Positions 8,058 to 16,825 of a stretch of DNA of 64,000 bases are shown here, one piece after another. Position 1 is the stretch's first letter. The number at the start of each line of letters is the position of its first letter. The stretch covers positions 4,379 through 68,378 of the forward strand of contig JAZQBG010000029.1 of assembly GCA_045545595.1 (NCBI GenBank), written 5' to 3'. A program made the translations under genes and the position numbers. Origin of the DNA: SIG205 sp045545595 (GTDB lineage: Bacteria > Bacillota_I > Bacilli_A > RF39 > UBA660). Below the pieces are notes generated by a model. That model was not told the origin of the DNA and searched no databases. It worked only from the letters and a program-made list of their open reading frames with translations.

Positions 8058-8717
8058 ATGAAAAAAAGAGTAGGATTAGTTTTAAGACCTGATATAAATG
8101 GTACAAACAAAGATATATATGAAATATATGATAATTTTAGAAAAATAATTATAGATAATAATTGTATTCCTGTTGGTATTATTCCTAATACATTGGATAT
8201 TAATAATAAATTAAGTGATGATGAAATTAATGAGTTAATTAATGAACTACACAGATGTGATGGTATTATTTGTCAAGGTGGAGATGATTTTTACGATTAT
8301 GACAAAGTAATAGTTAAATATGCAATAGAAAAAGATATACCAATATTAGGTATATGTTTAGGAATGCAGTTAATGTCATCAATACATGAAGATAATATTT
8401 CTTTACTAGATAATAATTACCATAATCATAAAGATTGTGACCATAATATCACAATAGATAAAAATTCAAAATTGTATAGTATTATTGGCGAAGAAAGTTT
8501 AATCGTTAATTCATATCATAAAGAACATGTAAATAATCCTGGAATATATGAAGTTAGTGCATATAGTGACGATAGGGTAATTGAAGGATTAGAATACAAT
8601 AATAATACTTTTAATATTGGAGTACAATGGCATCCTGAAAGGAATATGGAAAAAGATTATAATCAAAAGTTATTTAAAGCTTTCTTTGAAACAATAGAAA
8701 AAAAGAATATCATTTAG
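8058..8717 (+). CDS. Class I glutamine amidotransferase-like hydrolase (peptidase C26)
   Basis: A 219-residue single-domain protein of the PuuD/gamma-glutamyl hydrolase type. The nucleophile elbow is GICLGMQLM with Cys near residue 98, the distal catalytic pair is HPE in VQWHPERN, and the region CDGIICQGGDD is the usual oxyanion-side motif. Family members hydrolyse gamma-glutamyl bonds (for example gamma-glutamyl-GABA). ATG 8058 follows TTGGAGGTTCAA. It stands alone between terminators. The exact substrate is unknown. Confidence 0.8.
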   Translation: MKKRVGLVLRPDINGTNKDIYEIYDNFRKIIIDNNCIPVGIIPNTLDINNKLSDDEINELINELHRCDGIICQGGDDFYDYDKVIVKYAIEKDIPILGICLGMQLMSSIHEDNISLLDNNYHNHKDCDHNITIDKNSKLYSIIGEESLIVNSYHKEHVNNPGIYEVSAYSDDRVIEGLEYNNNTFNIGVQWHPERNMEKDYNQKLFKAFFETIEKKNII

Positions 8718-8733
8718 TGTGATATTCTTTTAA
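8701..8733 (+). terminator. Terminator overlapping the 3' end of the C26 hydrolase gene
   Basis: A perfect 12-bp stem (8701-8712 with 8720-8731); the stop codon lies in the loop and the 3' arm ends in TTTT. Confidence 0.7.
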
Positions 8734-8849
8734 GTTAATAGTGAGAGTATAAGAAAAATTTTATTGAGTCATCCTTCTAAACATAAACCAGCTCCCTTCA
8801 TGTATTTTAAGTATATAGAATAAATGTGTAAATTTTGTGTATTAAATAT

Positions 8850-8874
8850 GAAAAAAAAGAGGAAAATCCTCTTT
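8850..8874 (-). terminator. Terminator of the transglutaminase-like gene
   Basis: On the minus strand AAAGAGGA and TCCTCTTT form an 8-bp stem followed by a run of Ts. Confidence 0.75.
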
Positions 8875-9790
8875 AGTTTGCTTCAACAAATACTTGCTTG
8901 TCATAATTATGTTGATTTGTTTCATCTTGCTTTATCATAGTTTCTGAATCTATTAAGAAATAATCTTCACTTAATATATCTTCCCCAGGTGGATCAGTTA
9001 CTGGATCATCAAACGTCAAATCTAAATTCATCCATGTACCATCAACTAATACCAAATTCCAAATATGTTGAACGCTAGATATTTTAATGTTTTGAATATT
9101 CATTTTATTTAAGAATAGTGCCATTGCATCAGTATAGCCACTGCATATACCATATCCATCAATTAAAACCCCATATGCATTATTAGAATTATCTCTAGTA
9201 ACACCACTAATTTTTTCTGTATCATATTTAGTATTATTAATTATATAATCATGGATTATTTTAATCTTTTCCTTATCACTCATAGTTTCATAAATATTTT
9301 TTTCAATTATTTCATCAACTTTTTTATTTAATTCTTCAATCATATCATCACTATATAATTTATGTACTACCAGTGTAACTTCACCACTAGTTGTATAATT
9401 TGTTTCGATTGTTTTAAATGAATTAAATGGGTGAACATAATTATTTATATTAGATAATAATTCATTATTATTAGTAATGCTAGTGACATCGTCAACACAA
9501 CTATCATATTCTTTAGGACAATAAAAAGTAAATGTATCCCAACCAGAATTTAAAACTGTATAAATTATATTCATAATATCTTGTTTTTCTTTTGGAATAA
9601 ACTTATTAGTATTTTGTACATAAGAATATTCGCCAGTAAATATCTTATATTCATTATCCTTAGGAACTATAACTTGTTTTATATTAGTTTTCTTTGCAGG
9701 CTCAGTAAATACTTCAACAATATCCTCTTTATAATAAAATATCCCAAACACTATTGCTATAGCAACAATAACTTTAACACTTGTTTTCAT
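8873..9790 (-). CDS. Membrane-anchored transglutaminase-like protein
   Basis: A 305-residue protein with an N-terminal signal anchor (VKVIVAIAIVFGIFYY) and a C-terminal transglutaminase/cysteine-protease core. The likely triad is Cys in DGYGICSGYTDAM, His in SVQHIWNLVLVDG and Asp in TWMNLDLTFDDP. The region before it, DKEKIKIIHDYIINNTKYD, is the usual entry helix of bacterial transglutaminase-like domains. The protein is expected to face outside the cell, perhaps as a peptidase. The ATG at 9790 follows GGTGGTTAT. Single gene with its own terminator. Confidence 0.8.
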   Translation of the reverse strand: MKTSVKVIVAIAIVFGIFYYKEDIVEVFTEPAKKTNIKQVIVPKDNEYKIFTGEYSYVQNTNKFIPKEKQDIMNIIYTVLNSGWDTFTFYCPKEYDSCVDDVTSITNNNELLSNINNYVHPFNSFKTIETNYTTSGEVTLVVHKLYSDDMIEELNKKVDEIIEKNIYETMSDKEKIKIIHDYIINNTKYDTEKISGVTRDNSNNAYGVLIDGYGICSGYTDAMALFLNKMNIQNIKISSVQHIWNLVLVDGTWMNLDLTFDDPVTDPPGEDILSEDYFLIDSETMIKQDETNQHNYDKQVFVEAN

Positions 9791-9820
9791 ATAACCACCA
9801 ATATATATTTTATCAGATAA

Positions 9821-9854
9821 TAAAAAAAAATAAAGTAATTACTAAAAATTACTT
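9821..9854 (-). terminator. rpsT terminator
   Basis: On the minus strand GAAGTAATT and AATTACTT pair around a short loop and are followed by a T tract (9822-9830). Confidence 0.7.
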
Positions 9855-10103
9855 CATTTCGTTTACTTTTTTTGTTAAACGTGATTTTTGACGAGCTGCA
9901 TAGTTCTTATGAACTAAACCTTTTGATACAGCTTTATCTATTTTTTGAATAGCAATATTTAATTTTTCTGCTGCAACTGTTTTTTCAGTAGCTTTTTCAA
10001 CGTTTTTAATTGCTGTTCTCATACTTGATCTAAAATCATTATTACTAACTTTTTTCTTTGCAATTACTTTAACACGTTTTTTTGCACTTTTAATATTTGG
10101 CAT
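9849..10103 (-). CDS. rpsT: 30S ribosomal protein S20
   Basis: Binds 16S rRNA during early assembly of the small subunit. The 84-residue basic protein begins MPNIKSAKKRVKV, has the SMRTAIKNVEKA and QKIDKAVSKGLVHKNYAARQKSRL segments of S20 and the family length. ATG 10103 follows AAGGAGGAATACC. It is divergent from gpr, an order conserved in Bacillus. A strong promoter lies at 10134-10162. Confidence 0.97.
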   Translation of the reverse strand: MPNIKSAKKRVKVIAKKKVSNNDFRSSMRTAIKNVEKATEKTVAAEKLNIAIQKIDKAVSKGLVHKNYAARQKSRLTKKVNEMK

Positions 10104-10133
10104 GGTATTCCTCCTTTTTATAAGTCAATATAA

Positions 10134-10162
10134 ATTTTAACAAAATATGTTAAAAATTGCAA
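10134..10162 (-). promoter_or_regulatory. rpsT promoter
   Basis: On the minus strand TTGCAA (10162-10157), 17-base spacer, TAAAAT (10139-10134). Confidence 0.7.
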
Positions 10163-10311
10163 CAATTTTTCACTTTTAATGCAAAAAATAAAGGCACATG
10201 AATTAAATCATGCACCAATTGTGAGTAAAATAATCATCTCACACTATTATATTATGTAATATTTCGTATATTATTCATATATTTTTAACAAAATAATATT
10301 AGGTGATTAAA

Positions 10312-11352
10312 ATGGGTAAAATAGATATGTCAAAATATCAAACAAGAACAGATTTAGTATTAGATGAATTAGATATTATAAACGATGATACTATAAAAAT
10401 CGATAAGAAAAAAATAGATGACATTACTGTTACTGATGTATTAGTTAAAGATGAATATGAGAATTTACTTAGAAAGAAAAAGGGTAGATATATAACAATT
10501 GAATACGAAGATATTACTGACTTTAATAATAGAAATAAAGTAATAGAAATTTTTAGTAATGAATTAAAAGAAATAATAAATAGTTTAAATATTAATGAAA
10601 ATGACGAGTGTTTAGTAATTGGATTAGGAAATGAAAAATCTACTCCTGATGCGTTAGGGCCTAAAACAATAGATAGTATTTTAGTAACAAAACATTTATT
10701 TGAATTAAAAGGTAATGAAGTAGAAGAAGGTTTTAGATGTGTTTCAGCCTTTAATCCAGGTGTTATGGGTGTGACGGGAATAGAAACTAGTGAATTAATT
10801 AAAAGTCTTATATTAACTATTAAACCTAAGTTTATAATTGTAGTAGATGCCCTAGCAGCTTCATCTATTTCTAGAGTAAATAAAACTATACAAATGACTG
10901 ATTCAGGTATACATCCAGGTAGTGGGATAGGTAATTCGAGAAAAGAAATAAGTAAAGAAGTATTAGGAATACCTGTTATTGCGATTGGAATACCTACTGT
11001 TGTAGATGCAGTTACTATTGTTTCAGATACTATTGATTATATGATTAAGCATTTTTCATATATGGAAGCAAATATTAATAATCCAGCTAATAAACTAGCT
11101 GTAAAAAAGACTAATTATTTAAAAAAAGAAATAAAAGAATTAGATGTAGACAATAAGAAAAAATATATGGGATTACTTGGCGAGTTAAATGAAGAAGAAA
11201 TACATTCTTTAATTTATGAAGTATTATCTCCAATTAATTATAATCTAATGGTTACCCCTAAAGAAGTAGATTTTGTTATAGATAAGTTGTCTGATGTATT
11301 GAGTAGTGGTATAAATCAAGTTTTGCATAAAAAAGTAACTAACAAAAAATAG
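10312..11352 (+). CDS. gpr: Spore protease GPR (peptidase A25)
   Basis: Degrades small acid-soluble spore proteins during germination. The 346-residue protein shows MSKYQTRTDLVLDE near the N-terminus (the region of the pro-sequence), the IGLGNEKSTPDALGPK motif, FNPGVMGVTGIET, IVVDALAASS and HPGSGIGNSRKEIS, all typical of GPR. ATG 10312 follows AGGTGATTAAA. The gene sits opposite rpsT as in Bacillus, but spoIIP does not follow; the coat-type genes ylbD-ylbE do. Its presence argues that this organism can form spores or did so recently. Confidence 0.95.
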   Translation: MGKIDMSKYQTRTDLVLDELDIINDDTIKIDKKKIDDITVTDVLVKDEYENLLRKKKGRYITIEYEDITDFNNRNKVIEIFSNELKEIINSLNINENDECLVIGLGNEKSTPDALGPKTIDSILVTKHLFELKGNEVEEGFRCVSAFNPGVMGVTGIETSELIKSLILTIKPKFIIVVDALAASSISRVNKTIQMTDSGIHPGSGIGNSRKEISKEVLGIPVIAIGIPTVVDAVTIVSDTIDYMIKHFSYMEANINNPANKLAVKKTNYLKKEIKELDVDNKKKYMGLLGELNEEEIHSLIYEVLSPINYNLMVTPKEVDFVIDKLSDVLSSGINQVLHKKVTNKK

Positions 11353-11396
11353 TACAAATATCATAACTATTACATATAATAAATTAGGTGGTTGTT

Positions 11397-11783
11397 ATGA
11401 AAAGCAAAGAGGAATTCAAATCATTTGTAAGAAAACATCCTGAATTAATTAAATATGTAAAATCTGGTGAAATGAATTGGCAAAAGTTTTATGAATTATA
11501 TAATTTATATGATGAAGATGATAATGCATGGAATGAATACTTTAATAATAATCGTAATGAAAATACTAGTACTTCAAATACATCATCAGGTAATTTTGGC
11601 ATCAGTGACATAATGAATATGTTTAAAGGGATAAAACCTGAAGTATTACAACAAAATATAAATTCAATTCAAAAGTTTTTAGGGTTTGTCAGTGATTTTG
11701 TAGGAGAAAAGAGTACAACTAAAACTCCCTCTAGTAGAGGAATATATACACCAAGACCAACTAGAAAGATGTTTGAAGACTAA
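11397..11783 (+). CDS. ylbD: YlbD-like spore coat protein
   Basis: A 128-residue protein. The N-terminal segment SKEEFKSFVRKHPELIKYVK followed by GEMNWQKFYELYNLYDEDD matches the conserved YlbD coat-protein domain (F-K-x-F-V-x-x-H-P, then W-Q-x-x-Y-E-x-x). The middle is Ser/Thr/Asn rich and the tail is basic. ATG 11397 follows AGGTGGTTGTT. The next gene, ylbE, overlaps its stop by one base, the pairing found in Bacillus, where YlbD is a coat component. Confidence 0.75.
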   Translation: MKSKEEFKSFVRKHPELIKYVKSGEMNWQKFYELYNLYDEDDNAWNEYFNNNRNENTSTSNTSSGNFGISDIMNMFKGIKPEVLQQNINSIQKFLGFVSDFVGEKSTTKTPSSRGIYTPRPTRKMFED

Positions 11784-12004
11784 TGAATCTAGATTTGCAA
11801 TTTAAAATTAAAAATAATCCAAATCTCCAAAGATACTTAAGAGAAAATTCTAATTGGTATAAATATTTAAATCGAAATCCTGATAGCCTAAATGCTTTTA
11901 CGGAAGAGATGAAAGAAAAATATAAATTAAGACCAGGTGACAGAATTAATAATTTAGTAGATAAATTAGATTTAATATCATCATTTATAAATGTTTTAAA
12001 ATAA
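11783..12004 (+). CDS. ylbE: YlbE-like protein
   Basis: A 73-residue protein with NNPNLQRYLRENSNWYKYLNR, which matches the YlbE pattern (P-x-L-x-x-Y-L-R-x-x-P-x-W-Y-R-x-L), and a C-terminal helix LVDKLDLISSFINVLK. The function is unknown. The ATG at 11783 uses the last base of the ylbD stop codon, so the two are translationally coupled. Confidence 0.75.
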   Translation: MNLDLQFKIKNNPNLQRYLRENSNWYKYLNRNPDSLNAFTEEMKEKYKLRPGDRINNLVDKLDLISSFINVLK

Positions 12005-12027
12005 ATCTGTTATGATTTATTTTTTTG
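11999..12027 (+). terminator. Terminator after ylbE
   Basis: AATAAATC pairs with GATTTATT around a TGTTAT loop, followed by Ts. Confidence 0.7.
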
Positions 12028-12057
12028 TGATAGAATATATGTACAAGGAGGGTTTCT

Positions 12058-13350
12058 ATGAGACGTGATGTATTTTTAGATTTTGTTAATAAAACACCTA
12101 ATGCATTTTGTTGTGTAAATAATATTAAGGAAATATTAAATGGTGAAGGATATGAAGAATTATTTGAAAATGAAGTATGGGATAATCTAAAAAAAGATGG
12201 TAAATATTATGTAGTAAGAAACGATTCATCTTTAATAGCGTTTAAAATGGCAGAAAATAAACCTAATATTGGATTTAATATTACTGCAACTCATACAGAT
12301 TCACCAAGTTTTTCTATTAAACCTAATTCAGAAATTTATGAAAATGGTTATCTTAAATTAAATACATGTGGATATGGTGGAATGTTAAATTATAGTTGGT
12401 TAGATAGACCACTATCACTAGCAGGTAGAGTTGTTACTTATTCTAATGGTGTATATCAAAAAGAAATAATAAATATTGGTCAAGATTTATTAGTAATTCC
12501 AAGTCAAGCTATTCATATAAATTTGGAAGCAAATAATAAAAACGAATTAAATCACCAAGTTGATATGTTACCTATAATGACATTAAAAGATTGTAAAATA
12601 AAAGATCTTATTTATAATCATTTATTCAGAAAAGGTAAAATAAATTTTGAAATATGTGATTATGATTTATACCTTTATAATAGAGATGAAGCTAAATATG
12701 TAGGTTTATATGAAGAGTTCATATTAGCTCCAAGAACTGATGATTTAGCAAGTTTATACCCTGCATTATGTGGTTTTGTTGATTCAGAAAACAAAAATTC
12801 AATTAATGTATTTTGTGCGTTTAATAACGAAGAAATAGGTAGTTTAAAAAGAGAGGGAGCAGATTCAACATTTTTAATAGATGTATTAACTAGAATTTCA
12901 AAGGCATCAAATATTGAACTATTATCAGCTTTAAATAATAGTATAGTAGTTAGCGCAGATAATGCACATGCTGTTCATCCAAATGCACCATCTAAAAGTG
13001 ATCCAACAAACAAAGTATATTTAAATAAGGGTATTGTAATTAAACATCATACAAATTATACAACTGATGCAGTAACATCATCGTTATTTAAAGGAATATG
13101 TAATAATGCGAGTGTACCATATCAAGATTTTGCATCTAGATCAGATATGTTATGTGGGTCAACACTAGGTGGATTAAATCAAAGACATACTGGAATACAC
13201 TCAATAGATATTGGAATTCCACAACTTGCAATGCATTCAGCTAATGAATTAATTGGTTCTACAGATGTCTTATATATGTACAAGGCTTTACTAGAATTTT
13301 ATCAAACAACATTTATTAAAGAAAAAAATATAATTAAAATTAAAAAATAA
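12058..13350 (+). CDS. M18-family aminopeptidase
   Basis: A 430-residue zinc aminopeptidase (aspartyl aminopeptidase type) that trims N-terminal residues from peptides in the cytosol. Metal and catalytic motifs are visible: THTDSPSF (His and Asp), APRTDDLAS, FNNEEIGS (Glu-Glu pair) and the late H-P-N/D and TGIHSIDIGIPQLAMHS segments. Length fits the family. ATG 12058 follows AAGGAGGGTTTCT. Single gene between two terminators. Confidence 0.93.
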   Translation: MRRDVFLDFVNKTPNAFCCVNNIKEILNGEGYEELFENEVWDNLKKDGKYYVVRNDSSLIAFKMAENKPNIGFNITATHTDSPSFSIKPNSEIYENGYLKLNTCGYGGMLNYSWLDRPLSLAGRVVTYSNGVYQKEIINIGQDLLVIPSQAIHINLEANNKNELNHQVDMLPIMTLKDCKIKDLIYNHLFRKGKINFEICDYDLYLYNRDEAKYVGLYEEFILAPRTDDLASLYPALCGFVDSENKNSINVFCAFNNEEIGSLKREGADSTFLIDVLTRISKASNIELLSALNNSIVVSADNAHAVHPNAPSKSDPTNKVYLNKGIVIKHHTNYTTDAVTSSLFKGICNNASVPYQDFASRSDMLCGSTLGGLNQRHTGIHSIDIGIPQLAMHSANELIGSTDVLYMYKALLEFYQTTFIKEKNIIKIKK

Positions 13351-13355
13351 TTATC

Positions 13356-13387
13356 ACTCGAACACTATTTTGTTCGAGTTTTATTTT
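13356..13387 (+). terminator. Terminator after the M18 gene
   Basis: ACTCGAAC (13356-13363) pairs with GTTCGAGT (13372-13379), followed by TTTATTTT. Confidence 0.8.
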
Positions 13388-13429
13388 ACAAGTTTGGATA
13401 TACATGTTAAAATTATTATGGTGATTAAT

Positions 13430-13975
13430 ATGCGTGTAATTAGTGGTGATTTAAAAGGAAGAAATATAAAAGGTTTTACTTTAGATGGAACTAGGCCAAC
13501 CATGGATAGAGTAAAAGAAAGTATGTTTGGAAGTATTCAAAGTATTGTACCTGATTCTATTTTTTTAGACTTATTTGCAGGCAGTGGTTCAATTGGTATT
13601 GAAGCACTAAGTAATGGTGCATCTAAAGCTTATTTTGTTGATAATAATAAAATAGCAATTCAGACTATTAAAGAAAATGTAGATACTTTTAATATTAAAA
13701 CTCAATCAGAAATCTTAAAAATGGATTATAATGAAGCTTTAAAATATTTTCATAACAACAATATTACTTTTGATGTTATATTTATCGATCCACCATATGC
13801 AATGCATATAATAAATGAAATATTAGATAAAATTTCAAAATATAAAATACTTAATGATGATGGTGTTGTTATATGTGAAGTTGACACTGATTATTTAAAT
13901 GAAAAAGTAGGAGATTTGACTTTAAATAAAAGCAAAAAATATGGTTCCACATATCTATATTTCTACCAAAAATAA
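13430..13975 (+). CDS. rsmD: 16S rRNA (guanine966-N2)-methyltransferase
   Basis: Methylates G966 of 16S rRNA with S-adenosylmethionine. The 181-residue protein begins MRVISGDLKGRNIKG, has TRPTMDRVKESMF, the SAM motif LDLFAGSGSIGIEALS and the catalytic FIDPPYA (DPPY). ATG 13430 follows TGGTGATTAAT; the in-frame stretch upstream is not conserved. Commonly paired with coaD, which is not adjacent here. Confidence 0.95.
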   Translation: MRVISGDLKGRNIKGFTLDGTRPTMDRVKESMFGSIQSIVPDSIFLDLFAGSGSIGIEALSNGASKAYFVDNNKIAIQTIKENVDTFNIKTQSEILKMDYNEALKYFHNNNITFDVIFIDPPYAMHIINEILDKISKYKILNDDGVVICEVDTDYLNEKVGDLTLNKSKKYGSTYLYFYQK

Positions 13976-14057
13976 ATTTTCTTAAATGTAAATGTTGATT
14001 ATTTTATTTTTGTATGTTATATTTATATCGTAAACAATATAGAGGAGGAGTTATATT

Positions 14058-14543
14058 ATGAAAAAATTAAATAAAAAAGGTTTTACATTAATTGAATTAT
14101 TAGCAGTTATCGTAGTTTTAGCAATTATCTTAGTTATTACAGTACCGATGATATTAAATACTTTAGGAGATACAAAAAGTAGCGCGTTACAATCAAGTGC
14201 AAATGCAGCAGCTAAATTTTATGAAGATCAATTTGGATTAAAATTAATAGGTAAAGGAGAATCTGATTTTGCGAAGGATTCAACAGATTCTAATGGAAAG
14301 TTAGTTGCAAAAACAACAGAAAGATATATTACTGTTGAAGAAGCAAATAGACTAGGGTTGAATACTGATGATTATGCAATAAATTCTTCATGTACAAACG
14401 CTAAAGTAGCTGATACTGCATGTACTTCTGCTACTGGAAATTATTCTAAAGTTAAATGGGATGCAAATGGTAAAACTACTGTTACATTACATGGTGTATC
14501 TAATGGTAACTTTGGCGCTATTTCAAAAACATCAAATAACTAA
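14058..14543 (+). CDS. Type IV pilin-like protein
   Basis: A 161-residue protein with a perfect prepilin leader: KKGFTLIELLAVIVVLAIIL (cleavage after Gly, Glu at +5 of the mature protein) and a 20-residue hydrophobic helix. The C-terminal part is Ala/Ser/Thr rich with a Cys pair (SSCTNA and TACTSA) that could form a loop disulfide, as in pseudopilins. Strong ribosome-binding site AGGAGGAG before ATG 14058. No assembly ATPase or prepilin peptidase lies nearby, so it must use machinery encoded elsewhere. Confidence 0.85.
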   Translation: MKKLNKKGFTLIELLAVIVVLAIILVITVPMILNTLGDTKSSALQSSANAAAKFYEDQFGLKLIGKGESDFAKDSTDSNGKLVAKTTERYITVEEANRLGLNTDDYAINSSCTNAKVADTACTSATGNYSKVKWDANGKTTVTLHGVSNGNFGAISKTSNN

Positions 14544-14550
14544 ATCAATC

Positions 14551-14576
14551 AAAACCTCATTTTGAGGTTTTTTCTT
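14551..14576 (+). terminator. Terminator after the pilin-like gene
   Basis: AAACCTCA and TGAGGTTT form an 8-bp stem with a TTT loop, followed by TTTTC. Confidence 0.85.
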
Positions 14577-14622
14577 TTGTCTAAAATATGATACAATATA
14601 CTTGTTAGAAAGTAGTGATTAT

Positions 14623-15555
14623 ATGAATTTAATAATAGGTTCTCATGTTTCCTTTACTAAAGATAAACAATTACTTGGTTGTGTAGAAGAAACATTAAGT
14701 TATGGAGCTAATACTTTTATGTTTTATACCGGTGCACCTCAAAATACAAATAGAATAGAGATTGATCCAAATAAAACTATATTAGCAATGGAAATGATGA
14801 GAGAAAATAATATAGATTATAATAATGTTATAGTTCATGCACCATATATAATTAATCTTGCGAATAATTCTGATGATGAAAAATGGAATTTTGCTATTAA
14901 TTTTTTAAAACAGGAAATAGATAGATGTGAAACTTTAGGTATCACTAAGTTAGTGCTTCATCCAGGTAGTCATGTAGGACTAGGTGAAGAAGTAGGAATA
15001 CAAAATATTATTGATGCTTTAAATATTGTATTAGATAGACCTAGTAATGTTATTATTTGCATTGAAACTATGGCTGGCAAAGGTAGTGAATGTGGTAAAA
15101 ATATTAAAGAAATTAAACAAATACTAGATGGGATTAATAATAAAGATAGAGTTGGTGTATGTTTAGATACTTGTCATTTAAATGATTCTGGATACGATAT
15201 TGAAAATTTTGATGAATATTTAGATTTATTTGATAAAGAAATTGGTATTTCTAAAATTAAATGTATTCATATAAATGATAGCAAAAATGTTAGAGGAATG
15301 AGTAAAGATAGACATGAAAATTTTGGATTAGGAACATTAGGTTTTGATACACTTATTAATGTAATTTATAATGAAATACTAAAGGATATTCCTAAAATCT
15401 TAGAAACACCATATGTTAGTATTGATGATAATAGTAAAGAAAAATTGTTCCCACCATATAAGTTTGAAATAGAAATGATAAGAAATAAAAAATTTAACAA
15501 TAATTTAATATCTGATATAAGAGAGTATTACAAAGATAAAAATCATAAGAGATAA
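14623..15555 (+). CDS. nfo: Endonuclease IV
   Basis: AP endonuclease of base-excision repair with three zinc ions. The 310-residue protein shows the ligands in order: GSHVSF, HAPY, LHPGSH, ETM, CLDTCHLNDSGYD, HINDSKN, RHENFGLG and LETP. ATG 14623 follows AGTAGTGATTAT. The last 29 codons lie in a 182-bp segment that is repeated 1,175 bases downstream, in front of the second YhcG-like gene. Confidence 0.95.
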   Translation: MNLIIGSHVSFTKDKQLLGCVEETLSYGANTFMFYTGAPQNTNRIEIDPNKTILAMEMMRENNIDYNNVIVHAPYIINLANNSDDEKWNFAINFLKQEIDRCETLGITKLVLHPGSHVGLGEEVGIQNIIDALNIVLDRPSNVIICIETMAGKGSECGKNIKEIKQILDGINNKDRVGVCLDTCHLNDSGYDIENFDEYLDLFDKEIGISKIKCIHINDSKNVRGMSKDRHENFGLGTLGFDTLINVIYNEILKDIPKILETPYVSIDDNSKEKLFPPYKFEIEMIRNKKFNNNLISDIREYYKDKNHKR

Positions 15556-15650
15556 TTTTTAAAATCTTATGATTTTTTCTTTTTAATTTATAATTTCTGT
15601 AATTATGAATTGTTTTAGAATGGTGTTAATATGTACATGGTGATGATATG
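15469..15650 (+). repeat. Direct repeat, left copy (nfo tail plus leader of yhcG-like gene 1)
   Basis: This 182-base segment matches 16644-16825 with only about eight to ten substitutions and no net length change. It starts inside nfo and ends exactly at the ATG of the first YhcG-like gene. Confidence 0.9.
15539..15579 (+). terminator. nfo: nfo terminator
   Basis: AAAATCATAAGA pairs with TCTTATGATTTT and is followed by Ts. In the right-hand repeat copy this stem is decayed. Confidence 0.75.
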
Positions 15651-16643
15651 ATTATTAAAAATGATAAAATGATTGAAGAAATTAAAAATGTGATTATTAC
15701 TAGTAGAAGTAAAATTACATATGAAGTAAATAATACAATGTTAATTGCTTACTGGAATGTAGGTAGAATAATTGTTGAAAATGAACAAAATGGAAATATC
15801 AAAGCAGAATATGGAAAACAAATAATGAAAGAACTATCTAAAGAATTGAGGAAAACTTTAGGATCCGGTTTTTCTGTCAGCAATTTATTCAATATGCGTA
15901 AGCTTTATGTAACGTATCCAAAATTCCAGACACTGTCTAGAAAATTAAGTTGGAGTCATTATTGTGAACTCTTAAGCATTGAAAATAATGAAGAAAGAAA
16001 ATTTTATGAAAAAGAATGTGTAAGTAATAAGTGGTCAGTCAGGGAGTTACAAAGACAAATTAACACATTCCTATATGAACGTTTATTATTATCAAAAGGT
16101 GATAATAAAAGAATAGTATATAATTTATCTAAAAATGGTCAGACTTTACTTGAAGCAAAAGATATATTAAAAGAGCCATATGTTTTTGAATTTTTAGGTA
16201 TTCCAGAAAATAAACCAATATTAGAAAGAGACTTGGAAAGAAAACTAGTTAAACATATGGAAGAGTTTTTGCTTGAATTAGGACAAGGTTTTATGTTTGT
16301 CGGTACACAACAAAGGATTACACTAGGAAATATACATTATTATGTTGATATGGTTTTCTATAATAAAATTTTAAAATGTTATGTATTGATTGATTTAAAA
16401 ATTGGTGTTATGAAACCAGAATATGCAGGACAAATGAATATGTACTTAAATTATTACAATAGTGAGATAAACGATGAATACGATAATAAACCCATTGGTA
16501 TTATTTTATGCAAAGACAAAAAGGAAGTGGTAATGGAATATGCTTTGGGCGGTTTATCAAATAATTTATTTGCTTCAACCTATACGTACTATATTCCTAA
16601 TAAAGAACAATTAATAAGAGAAGTTGAAAAAGTTATAAGTTAA
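15648..16643 (+). CDS. YhcG-like PDDEXK nuclease-domain protein, copy 1
   Basis: A 331-residue protein of the DUF1016/YhcG type. The N-terminal part carries YWNVGRIIVENEQ, EYGKQIMKELSKEL, FSVSNLFNMRKLY and KLSWSHYCELL, the conserved segments of the N-terminal DUF1016 domain. The C-terminal part has the PD-(D/E)xK pattern: DMVFYN, then VLIDLKIG. Family members occur in accessory regions and are suspected to act in DNA processing or defence. ATG 15648 follows TGGTGATGAT. It is about 40% similar in outline to the second copy, far less than the flanking repeats. Confidence 0.85.
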   Translation: MIIKNDKMIEEIKNVIITSRSKITYEVNNTMLIAYWNVGRIIVENEQNGNIKAEYGKQIMKELSKELRKTLGSGFSVSNLFNMRKLYVTYPKFQTLSRKLSWSHYCELLSIENNEERKFYEKECVSNKWSVRELQRQINTFLYERLLLSKGDNKRIVYNLSKNGQTLLEAKDILKEPYVFEFLGIPENKPILERDLERKLVKHMEEFLLELGQGFMFVGTQQRITLGNIHYYVDMVFYNKILKCYVLIDLKIGVMKPEYAGQMNMYLNYYNSEINDEYDNKPIGIILCKDKKEVVMEYALGGLSNNLFASTYTYYIPNKEQLIREVEKVIS

Positions 16644-16730
16644 ATAGAAATGATTAAAAATAAAAAATTTAATAATAATTTAATATCTGATATAAGAGAG
16701 TATTACAAAGATAAAAATCATAAGAAATAA
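16644..16730 (+). pseudogene. nfo: nfo 3'-end fragment
   Basis: Encodes a copy of the last residues of endonuclease IV (KKFNNNLISDIREYYKDKN) with its own stop at 16728-16730. It is a by-product of the 182-base duplication and has no catalytic residues. Confidence 0.8.
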
Positions 16731-16825
16731 TTTTAAAAATTTTAAGATTTTTTCTTTTTAATTTATAATTTCTGTAATTATGAATTGTTTTAGAATGGTG
16801 TTAATATGTACATGGTGATGATATG
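16644..16825 (+). repeat. Direct repeat, right copy
   Basis: Second copy of the 182-base segment at 15469-15650. It begins on the base after the stop codon of YhcG-like gene 1 and ends at the ATG of YhcG-like gene 2. Confidence 0.9.

Noticed and set aside
10163..10311. Sporulation-sigma promoter for gpr
   Set aside because: No convincing pair of sigma-F or sigma-G boxes with proper spacing was found in this interval.
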